Notes under the pieces: model-generated
Databases searched by the model: none
What the model saw: only the letters and a program-made list of their open reading frames with translations
What the model was told of the DNA's origin: nothing
Origin: an uncultured Chitinophagaceae bacterium
GTDB taxonomy: Bacteria > Bacteroidota > Bacteroidia > Chitinophagales > Chitinophagaceae
Length of the DNA stretch: 13,899 bases
Assembly: GCA_946885665.1 (NCBI GenBank)
Contig: CAMPGT010000088.1
Location: 1-13,899 of the forward strand
Direction: 5' to 3'
Program-made: the position numbers and the translations under genes
Shown: piece after piece, positions 8,421-13,899 of the stretch
Layout of the letters: every line of letters starts with the position of its first letter
How positions within the stretch are numbered: position 1 is the stretch's first letter

Positions 8421-8975
8421 ATGGCTTATATTTCATTGAACAACGATTTGCCCGGCATACGCGGGCTGATGGCTTACCGCCCGGAAATTGCCCAGCCGCT
8501 GAATGAATTCGCAGAGGCACTGTTAAGAAACGATGACAATACTCTTAGCCGGGGAGAGCGCGAGCTGATTGGCGCGTATGTTTCTTACCTGAACGATTGC
8601 AAGTTCTGCCAGCATGTGCATGGAGCCATTGCGGGTCATTACCTGGCGTGCAGCATGGAGGAGATTGAAAAGATCAAGCGTAAGTATGAAGACAGTGACC
8701 TTTCGGATAAGATGAAGGCATTTTTGGCGATTGCGGCTGCCGTTCAGCAAGGCGGAAGAAACGTAACGCCGGAGATGGTTGACAGGGCGAGGCTTCACGG
8801 CGCAACAGACAGGGAGATTCATGATGTGGTGTTGATTGCGGCTTCTTTTTGCATGTTCAACCGTTACGTTGACGGTCTTGGTACATGGGCGCCGGATGAC
8901 ATGGAATTTTATGTCGAGCGCGCGCCGCGGAGGGCAGTTGAAGGTTACCTTCATTTTGATCCTAACAAACAATGA
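8421..8975 (+). CDS. AhpD-like / carboxymuconolactone decarboxylase family protein 3
   Basis: This is the third paralog, 184 residues and cytoplasmic. It begins MAYISLNNDLPGIRGLMAYR, which matches the 'PGI..L..YRPE' opening of its neighbours. The active-site set is Glu48, Cys60-x-x-Cys63 and His67 (DCKFCQHVHG); the C-terminal signature is HDVVLIAASFCMFNRYVDG. A region of about 20 residues after the CxxC helix (YLACSMEEIEKIKRKYEDS) differs most from the other two, so the paralogs may differ in partner or substrate. As with the others, the name 'decarboxylase' comes only from the family title. It is followed after 16 bases by the sheath gene, with no terminator between them. Confidence 0.9.
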   Translation: MAYISLNNDLPGIRGLMAYRPEIAQPLNEFAEALLRNDDNTLSRGERELIGAYVSYLNDCKFCQHVHGAIAGHYLACSMEEIEKIKRKYEDSDLSDKMKAFLAIAAAVQQGGRNVTPEMVDRARLHGATDREIHDVVLIAASFCMFNRYVDGLGTWAPDDMEFYVERAPRRAVEGYLHFDPNKQ

Positions 8976-8991
8976 TCATCTAAATTGTTTT

Positions 8992-10140
8992 ATGGAACCT
9001 GGAGATGCCCAATATAAAAGTCCGGGAGTGTACATCGAAGAGAAGTCATCTTTTCAATTGAGTATACCGATGCTGCCCACCGCGGTGCCCGCATTTATCG
9101 GTCATTGCGGCGGCGGGTATTCCGACCTTGTTCCGAAAGTGGAGAAGATCGCATCGCTGCCGGATTTCGTTGCCTTATTTGGCGCAAGCTGTGCGCTGTA
9201 CGATCACCTGCAGCTTTATTTCGATCATGGCGGTACGGATTGTTACATCGTGCCGGTGCAAGAGAACCTCAACGGATTGCTTGACGGAATGAAAATATTA
9301 TCGGGTATTGAAGAGCCCACACTGCTGGTTGTGCCGGGTGCCACATTCCTTGTTCATGACGAATATGTTAGCGTTGTAAGAAGCATGTTGCAGCATTGCG
9401 CCGACATGAAAAATCGTTTTGCGCTGGTGGATGTGTTCGCGGCCACGCAATATGATACGCAGGTTATCGGTCAGCACCGCCAGGATGTTGGCGAGGTTAA
9501 TCTCCGCTACGGAGCGAGTTATTTTCCTTTTATTAAAGTAAATAGTGAAGGCAGTTCGAAAGTAATGCCTGCTTCTGGCGCCATTGCGGGAATTATTTGC
9601 CGTAACGATACGGACAAAGGCATTTGGAAATCGCCTGCAAATATTGCTTTCAATGACGACATAGAGCCGGTAGTGCTTTTGAACGAGCGGCAGAATGAAT
9701 TGTTGAACGTGGATGCCGCTACCGGAAAATCCATCAATGTCATTCGCGCATTTGCGGGCAGAGGCACACTCACTTGGGGTGCCCGCACGCTTGCCGGTAA
9801 CGACAATGAGTGGCGCTACATAGCCGTGCAACGCTTTTGCAGTTGGGTGGGCGCCTGTGCGACGAAAGGCTTGGCGCCACTGGTATTTGAAAATAACGAT
9901 CAGGCTACCTGGATAAAGGCCAGGACTATAACAGAGAACTTCCTGGTTACGTTATGGAAACAGGGAGCGTTTCCGGGTGTAAAGCAGGAAGAAGCGTTTT
10001 ATGTGCGCGCCGGTCTCGGACAAACGATGACCGCAGATGATATCAATAACGGACAGATGATCATCGAGGCAGGTTTAGCGCTATTGCGCCCCGCAGAATT
10101 CATCTTGCTGCGCTTTACGCAACAGGCCCAGCCCCATTAA
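8992..10140 (+). CDS. Phage-tail / contractile injection system sheath protein, apparently orphan
   Basis: This is a 382-residue protein of the contractile tail sheath family (phage, eCIS, related devices). I chose ATG 8992 because it gives MEPGDAQYKSPGVYIEE; the hallmark SPGVYIEE lies at residues 10-17, and upstream in-frame ATGs lie within the previous gene. VPAFIGHCGGG (about 33-43), YDHLQLYFDHGGTDCYIVPV and EEPTLLVVPGA are typical N-terminal sheath segments. The C-terminal domain has SGAIAGIICRNDTDKGIWKS, TGKSINVIR, GTLTWGARTLAGNDNEWRY (within about 244-279) and GLGQTMTADDINNG through RPAEFILLRF (about 341-377). Both ends that carry the interlocking strands are present, so it looks complete; length is close to the short sheath paralogs of Afp/PVC-type particles. 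No tube, baseplate, spike, LysM or ATPase gene is in the window. It is the last gene of the operon with the AhpD-like genes. Confidence 0.92.
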   Translation: MEPGDAQYKSPGVYIEEKSSFQLSIPMLPTAVPAFIGHCGGGYSDLVPKVEKIASLPDFVALFGASCALYDHLQLYFDHGGTDCYIVPVQENLNGLLDGMKILSGIEEPTLLVVPGATFLVHDEYVSVVRSMLQHCADMKNRFALVDVFAATQYDTQVIGQHRQDVGEVNLRYGASYFPFIKVNSEGSSKVMPASGAIAGIICRNDTDKGIWKSPANIAFNDDIEPVVLLNERQNELLNVDAATGKSINVIRAFAGRGTLTWGARTLAGNDNEWRYIAVQRFCSWVGACATKGLAPLVFENNDQATWIKARTITENFLVTLWKQGAFPGVKQEEAFYVRAGLGQTMTADDINNGQMIIEAGLALLRPAEFILLRFTQQAQPH

Positions 10141-10221
10141 TTCCCTCCAAATACTGGATAAACGCTCCCTAATTCGGAATTTTCATTTTAATGGACTTTT
10201 AATATTCTTCAATGAATCAGT

Positions 10222-10285
10222 GAGTTACATATTAGGCATCGCCTTGGATAATATCAGGTACTCTCCACTGTCCATGATGTAACTC
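10222..10285. repeat. 9-bp perfect inverted repeat between operon and next gene
   Basis: GAGTTACAT at 10222-10230 and its exact reverse complement ATGTAACTC at 10277-10285 flank a 46-base spacer in the 187-base gap after the sheath gene. It could be the base of a loose RNA stem or a pair of binding half-sites; there is no T-run after it, so it is not a standard intrinsic terminator. Nine bases may match by chance in a gap of this size. Nothing else in 10141-10327 is convincing: AATTCGGAATT at 10171-10181 is a near-palindrome followed by T-rich sequence. Confidence 0.3.
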
Positions 10286-10327
10286 GCCAATCTTCTATGA
10301 GCTGATAACTCTTAATCAACTCTTCCA

Positions 10328-11713
10328 ATGAAAATTTTAGTATTGCTTTTAACTGCCGTGAGTTTTATTGCTATGCACTCTCAGGCCCAGTTCTCCGAAA
10401 ATTTTGACCAGAACATTACCGGTTTGAGCAGCGACTGCTGGCTCGTTAACCAGTTTAATTACTCTACAACGACGAATGATGTAATTAACGGTACAGGAAG
10501 CGCGTACACCAACCCGCCTACCAGTTCATCTGGTGAAAGGACGCTTGCAACGCCATTCCTCGACATTACGTCGACGTCATTAACGGTTTCTTTCAAGTAT
10601 AAAATTTCGAGTAAGATAGGCGGCAATGCTACCAGGACGATTAACATCGGCCTTCTTGATAAAAACGGAAATTTTACTTCTCTCCAGTTGATAACGATGG
10701 ATAAAACTTTTCCGACTTCGGTTCAAAACCTTACCGCAACATATACTTTGCCGTCAACGGGCACCTACAGACTTCAGTTGAGAGTTGGCGGTGCAACCGG
10801 AGATGGAAATTCGCGGGTAATCTTCGATGATCTTTCAGTGAATGCCACTCCGCATTACGGGCCCGCGAGCCATTGTAATACGCCGGGTATTGCGGTTGAC
10901 GACAGCTATACGATCGAGGCGGTGAAACCTGTGTCGGCAAATTTGATGACAAACGACCAACTCCCTGGAGATAATGAAATATACACACCGGTGATCGTTG
11001 CTGCGCCAACATCCGGAACGCTGGTCGTGAATACCGATGGCACCTTCACATTCACGCCTGATCCTTCGTTTACCGGAGGAACCGTGACTTTTACATACAA
11101 TCTTGTTGACAACGGCTATTCGCCGGCAACATCGAATGTCGCTACCGTAACCCTTAATTATCCTGCTCCGATGATACTGCCGATACTGCTGCTTGATTTT
11201 TCGGCTGACGTGCATGGCAGTGACGTTGATCTTGAGTGGAGCGTTGATAATAACGATGAAGGAAATTATTTTGAAGTACAGAAAAGCGTTGACGGCAAGT
11301 CGTTCGTTACTATTGATAAGGTATACGCCAACGAGCATAGTGTTGTTTACACATCGCGCGATGAACATTTATCATCTAATGTGTACTATCGGCTGAAGAT
11401 CGTTAATGACGATGGATCGGTAACGTTTTCGAAGACAATTCTTGTAAAAGGCAGCGGTTTGTTAGGGCCGGTGCAAGTATTGGAGAACCCTGTTCAAAAC
11501 GTTATTCGGTTTACATTGCATGCATCAAACGAAGCGGTGCAGTCTTTACAAATATTTTCCATAACAGGCGCAAAGCTGAGCGACACGAAGCTGTACGTTT
11601 CAAAGGGAATGAAACAATACAGTGTCAATGTTCAGCAGTTGCCGTCGGGCACTTATGTGATGATGCTGAATGCAGGATCCGAACGCAAGGCAGTGAAATT
11701 CATGAAGCGGTAA
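10328..11713 (+). CDS. Secreted multidomain protein with T9SS type A sorting domain
   Basis: This is a 461-residue cell-surface or extracellular protein. The signal peptide is MKILVLLLTAVSFIAMHSQA. Residues about 21-180 form a beta-rich domain (FSENFDQNITG... and VIFDDLSVN near its end) that resembles the jelly-roll or 'choice-of-anchor' modules of Bacteroidota secreted proteins. Residues about 186-277 are a cadherin/Ig-like module of the type found in adhesins (AVDDSYTIEA, NDQLPGDNEIYTP, TDGTFTFTPDPSFTGG, VTFTYNLVD). Residues about 285-371 are a fibronectin-like module common before T9SS tails (DVDLEWSVDNNDEGNYFEVQ). Residues about 384-461 are the sorting domain (VLENPVQNVIRF, LQIFSITGAKL, LPSGTYVMML, KAVKFMKR). 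No catalytic site is seen; adhesion or surface structure is likely. It is separated from the operon by 187 bases and may have its own promoter, although I see no clear one. Confidence 0.87.
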   Translation: MKILVLLLTAVSFIAMHSQAQFSENFDQNITGLSSDCWLVNQFNYSTTTNDVINGTGSAYTNPPTSSSGERTLATPFLDITSTSLTVSFKYKISSKIGGNATRTINIGLLDKNGNFTSLQLITMDKTFPTSVQNLTATYTLPSTGTYRLQLRVGGATGDGNSRVIFDDLSVNATPHYGPASHCNTPGIAVDDSYTIEAVKPVSANLMTNDQLPGDNEIYTPVIVAAPTSGTLVVNTDGTFTFTPDPSFTGGTVTFTYNLVDNGYSPATSNVATVTLNYPAPMILPILLLDFSADVHGSDVDLEWSVDNNDEGNYFEVQKSVDGKSFVTIDKVYANEHSVVYTSRDEHLSSNVYYRLKIVNDDGSVTFSKTILVKGSGLLGPVQVLENPVQNVIRFTLHASNEAVQSLQIFSITGAKLSDTKLYVSKGMKQYSVNVQQLPSGTYVMMLNAGSERKAVKFMKR

Positions 11714-11815
11714 CGGTTTTTGGCAACCGGTTACCGGAGCCGTCGAAAAATACGACTAAGGTTTTATTGAGTGACACAAGCAGTGTTTACACGTTCATTC
11801 TTTAAAACCTTTGTT

Positions 11816-13351
11816 ATGTCTGCAAGAACTTTACTCATCTGCCTGATCATCGTGGCGGAGGCACGCGATGCACGCAGCCAGGCCAATACAAGTTTGTCGA
11901 ACCTGTCGAACCCTACAAGTATCAACAGGGATCTGCTTCCCTCTCTCAACAACGTACGGACGCTGGGGAGTTCGGCCAGGTCGTGGCGGTCCATTTATAT
12001 AGATGATGCCTATTATTTACAGGATCGCCAGGTGTTAACCGGTAACGTGTACAAGCAAAATATTTTTGTTGGGCACTATGCCGGCAATGCAAGCGTCACG
12101 GGTTCCGGAAATACTTTTGTGGGTTATCACAGCGGCAGGTACAACAGCAGCGGAAAGGGCAACACCTTCAACGGCTATTACGCCGGTGGAAGTAATATGT
12201 ACAGCCAGTACACCTCCGCATTCGGTTACCTCGCCTTGTATTCGTTGAAGGCAATCAACTACAACAGCGCTTTCGGCGCCTATGCGGCCTATTCCCTCAC
12301 AGGAGGCGGCTATAACGCCGTATTTGGCTACCAGGCGATGAAGGCCAATAAAACGGGCGGACGTAATTCTGTATTTGGTACAAACGCCATGTATACCAGT
12401 ACTTCGGGCAGCGACAATGCTTTTTTCGGATACCAGGCAGGCATGACCAACAAGGGCAGTTACAATGCTTTTTTTGGTTCGTACGCGGGCAGTACCGTGA
12501 AGGGCAGCAACAATACGTTCATTGGTTACCATGCCGCGGGGTTTGTTGACAGTGTGAAGAACGCTACGGCGCTTGGTTATTATACGATCATTACCGCCAG
12601 CAACCAGGTACGCATCGGCAATTATGCCATTACCAGCATTGGCGGCTTCAGGCCGTGGTCGAATTTGAGTGATGGAAGATTTAAGAAAGATGTAAAAGAG
12701 AATGTTCCCGGGCTGGAGTTTATCAACAAATTAAGGCCGGTTACCTATACGGTGAAAAAGAAAGAGTTGGGAGATTATTACAGGAGAGTGACAGGTGCGA
12801 AAGAAGAAATGCCGGCTGTGGAAAATGAGGAGGAAGTGATGACCGGTTTTGTGGCGCAGGAAGTGGAAGCTGCAGCGAAGGAGTTGAACTTTGCGTTTGA
12901 CGGTGTGGACGCCCCGAAGAACGAGCACGATTTGTATGCATTGCGTTATGCGGAATTTGTGGTGCCCTTGGTGAAGTCCGTGCAGGAGTTATCGAAACAA
13001 ATTGAGGAAAGGGATTCGGTGATTGCGGAGTTTAAGGAGATATTGAATGATATTGCCCGGCGGGATGGCAGGCCATTGCCGTTCGACATGAAAACAGGGT
13101 TGTTGCAAAATTATCCCAACCCGGTAAGCAACTCGACAGTCGTGGAATATTCGTTGCCTGAAAAATTCAGGAGGGCGGAGATCATGCTCACCGATGCGGG
13201 AGGAAAGATGTTGCAGCGGTTTAGTTTGGGCAGTGCACAAAAGGGAAATGTGACGTTGAATATGGCCACCCTTGCCTCGGGCACATATAATTATTCATTG
13301 ATTGTTGATGGGAAGATTGTGAATTCGAAGAAGCTGAGTGTGGTGAGGTAG
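11816..13351 (+). CDS. Beta-roll repeat / peptidase S74 tail-fibre chaperone protein with T9SS tail
   Basis: I chose ATG 11816 because it gives a compact signal peptide (MSARTLLICLIIVAEARDAR, cleavage near SQA); a GTG at 11771 would add 15 residues and is a possible alternative. The 511 residues hold a neck segment LGSSARSWRSIY (50-61), eleven 17-residue repeats (82-257, consensus N-x-F-x-G-x-x-A-G), and a peptidase S74 intramolecular-chaperone domain beginning SDGRFKKDV at Ser285, with GFVAQEVEAAAKEL near 344. A predicted coiled coil follows (about 386-412, VQELSKQIEERDSVIAEFKE), and a T9SS sorting domain (about 428-511, LLQNYPNPVSNST, LASGTYNYSL, SKKLSVVR). S74 domains trim phage tailspike trimers; here Ser285 and Lys290 keep the spacing of the Ser-Lys pair known from endosialidase chaperones. 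A trimeric surface fibre is the likely product (inference). Confidence 0.87.
   Translation: MSARTLLICLIIVAEARDARSQANTSLSNLSNPTSINRDLLPSLNNVRTLGSSARSWRSIYIDDAYYLQDRQVLTGNVYKQNIFVGHYAGNASVTGSGNTFVGYHSGRYNSSGKGNTFNGYYAGGSNMYSQYTSAFGYLALYSLKAINYNSAFGAYAAYSLTGGGYNAVFGYQAMKANKTGGRNSVFGTNAMYTSTSGSDNAFFGYQAGMTNKGSYNAFFGSYAGSTVKGSNNTFIGYHAAGFVDSVKNATALGYYTIITASNQVRIGNYAITSIGGFRPWSNLSDGRFKKDVKENVPGLEFINKLRPVTYTVKKKELGDYYRRVTGAKEEMPAVENEEEVMTGFVAQEVEAAAKELNFAFDGVDAPKNEHDLYALRYAEFVVPLVKSVQELSKQIEERDSVIAEFKEILNDIARRDGRPLPFDMKTGLLQNYPNPVSNSTVVEYSLPEKFRRAEIMLTDAGGKMLQRFSLGSAQKGNVTLNMATLASGTYNYSLIVDGKIVNSKKLSVVR
12059..12586 (+). repeat. Eleven in-frame 17-residue (about 51-bp) degenerate repeats
   Basis: Within the S74/T9SS protein, units begin NIFVGHYAG, NTFVGYHSG, NTFNGYYAG, TSAFGYLAL, NSAFGAYAA, NAVFGYQAM, NSVFGTNAM, NAFFGYQAG, NAFFGSYAG, NTFIGYHAA and a final partial ATALGYYT. 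Eight spacings are exactly 17 residues and two are 16. The DNA of the units has diverged, so it is a protein-level repeat rather than a recent microsatellite. The pattern resembles YadA-head or other left-handed beta-roll units, in which each repeat forms one turn of a trimeric fibre (family knowledge and inference). Confidence 0.85.
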
Positions 13352-13425
13352 GGAGGAGACGGGAGACGGGGAGAGGTTTTTAACTTTTAACGTTTAAGTT
13401 TTAAGTTTTTCCCGAAGGGCAACGA
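13351..13425. other. G-rich then T/A-rich low-complexity spacer
   Basis: After the S74 gene stop the plus strand has G-runs at regular spacing (GGGAGGAGACGGGAGACGGG), with AGACGGG occurring twice in tandem. A T/A-rich stretch of TTTTAA-like words (about 13377-13411) follows, then CCCGAAGGG. It may act as a weak terminator or a small two-layer G-quadruplex, but no classic GC-stem plus T-run terminator is visible. Confidence 0.35.
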
Positions 13426-13458
13426 TATCCCCACACAAAGAAGCTCCCAATTTCTTGC

Positions 13459-13466
13459 TACCTTTA
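13459..13466 (+). promoter_or_regulatory. Likely Bacteroidota -7 promoter element
   Basis: TACCTTTA matches the Bacteroidota -7 consensus TAnnTTTG at all but the last fixed base. It ends 5 bases before the ATG at 13472, an arrangement that gives a very short or absent 5' leader, as is common for housekeeping-type genes of these bacteria. No clear TTG-type -33 element sits at the expected distance, so the call rests on the -7 box alone. Confidence 0.45.
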
Positions 13467-13471
13467 CATCC

Positions 13472-13720
13472 ATGGACTGCCGCCTCACCATAGACAAGAA
13501 AACAGGTTTCCTCAAAATGCTTCAGGAAGCATTTGCATCCCGGAAACCGGTAAACATGCTGCTGGACGACGAAGGTCTTACCCGCGCAAACGGCACCATC
13601 ACTTCCATCAACACAAAAGAAAACACCACCGTCATCACCCTCAACGACCATACGAATATTTCGATGGACAAACTGGTGGCCATCAACGGCATCTTCTCCG
13701 ACGACTTCTCCGAGTGCTAG
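13472..13720 (+). CDS. Small conserved-looking hypothetical protein
   Basis: This is an 82-residue soluble protein without a signal peptide or membrane helix. The N-terminal half is helical (GFLKMLQEAFASRKPVNMLL). The C-terminal half looks like a small beta-barrel with alternating strands (LTRANGTITSINTKENTTV, VITLNDHTNISMDKLVAING), which resembles SH3- or Sm-like folds; this is a fold impression only. It ends SDDFSEC. A likely -7 promoter element lies directly before the ATG and a spacer of 120 bases separates it from the S74 gene, so it is probably a separate transcription unit. Codon use looks like the neighbouring genes. I cannot name a function. Confidence 0.7.
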   Translation: MDCRLTIDKKTGFLKMLQEAFASRKPVNMLLDDEGLTRANGTITSINTKENTTVITLNDHTNISMDKLVAINGIFSDDFSEC

Positions 13721-13899
13721 GTTTTATAGAGAATTTTCTACGGGTGGCTTTCTATTTTATGTAATTCTCATTTTGAAAAAATTTTTCCCAGGATGATACG
13801 AATTTGCGGATGCCAATCCACGAAATGCAAGCTGGATAAGGGTTTGGGATGTTGGCACGCGGTTGGATTCTACAGAGCAGGTTTTTCATAGGATATTGG
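13721..13899. other. Terminal intergenic segment, no supported gene
   Basis: The segment contains the A/T palindrome GAAAAAATTTTTC near 13775-13788 and then sequence such as GATACGAATTTGCGGATGCC. On the minus strand a frame is open from the window edge to a TAG at 13752-13754 (about 48 codons, including RKFVSSWEKFFQNEN), which could be the end of a gene lying to the right. Its composition is not convincing as protein. It could equally be part of an interspersed intergenic repeat; I cannot decide from this window. Confidence 0.3.

Noticed and set aside
6057..8975. Beta-ketoadipate pathway (true 4-carboxymuconolactone decarboxylase)
   Set aside because: The proteins carry the AhpD-type E/CxxC/H set and the peroxidase-related C-terminal signature, and no other gene of that pathway is present.
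6621..8985. Recurring TAAAT word just before four operon starts (6621, 7866, 8409, 8981) as a special ribosome signal
   Set aside because: In three of the four cases the TAA is the stop codon of the previous gene and the distance to the ATG varies from 1 to 7 bases; A/T-rich leaders are normal in this phylum.
11722..11741. Hairpin after the 10328-11713 gene as an intrinsic terminator
   Set aside because: The stem is short and bulged (GGC/GCC and CCGG/CCGG) and A-rich rather than T-rich sequence follows.
12059..12586. CRISPR-like or satellite DNA repeat
   Set aside because: The repeat exists at protein level with diverged DNA, in frame, with no constant repeat-spacer structure.
8992..13351. 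Prophage or complete contractile injection system
   Set aside because: Only the sheath and an S74-bearing secreted protein are present. No capsid, terminase, portal, tube, baseplate, lysis, integrase or ATPase gene is seen, and the S74 protein has a signal peptide and T9SS tail.

Overview
The window looks like chromosomal DNA from a member of the Bacteroidota, probably Chitinophagaceae or a close relative. The reasons are a SusC/SusD pair, two proteins ending in type IX secretion (T9SS) sorting domains, A/T-rich gene leaders without Shine-Dalgarno sequences, and a TAnnTTTG-like promoter element close to a start codon. The family-level placement is an impression, not the result of a search. 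There is no RNA gene, transposase, CRISPR array or integrase, and no stretch over 300 bases lacks a gene.

Layout. Positions 1-457 hold the 3' end of a gene resembling small proteins found beside TonB-dependent receptors. A very tight run of eight genes on the plus strand follows, from 590 to 10140: SusC-type receptor, SusD-type lipoprotein, membrane-anchored DUF3179 protein, AhpD-like protein 1, MFS transporter, AhpD-like proteins 2 and 3, and a contractile-tail sheath protein. Every junction is an overlap or a gap of 16 bases or less, so the run reads as one operon. Two secreted T9SS cargo proteins follow. One (10328-11713) has an N-terminal beta-sandwich-like region, a cadherin/Ig-like module and a fibronectin-like module. 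The other (11816-13351) has an 11-unit, 17-residue beta-roll repeat, a peptidase S74 tail-fibre chaperone domain and a T9SS tail. A small unknown gene (13472-13720) with its own likely promoter closes the annotated part, and the last 179 bases hold no supported gene.

How the genes may work together (inference). SusC/SusD would import an unknown ligand across the outer membrane and the MFS protein would move something across the inner membrane. Three AhpD-fold proteins that keep the E/C/C/H catalytic set, plus a CxxC-bearing DUF3179 protein, suggest thiol-redox or peroxide chemistry on the ligand or its products. There is no glycan-degrading enzyme and no sigma/anti-sigma pair, so this is not a standard polysaccharide utilization locus.

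The main surprise is the last operon gene: a sheath protein with both conserved ends intact, but with no tube, baseplate, spike, LysM or AAA+ ATPase gene nearby. An apparently orphan sheath translated with an uptake and peroxidase-like cassette is the best candidate here for an undescribed system.
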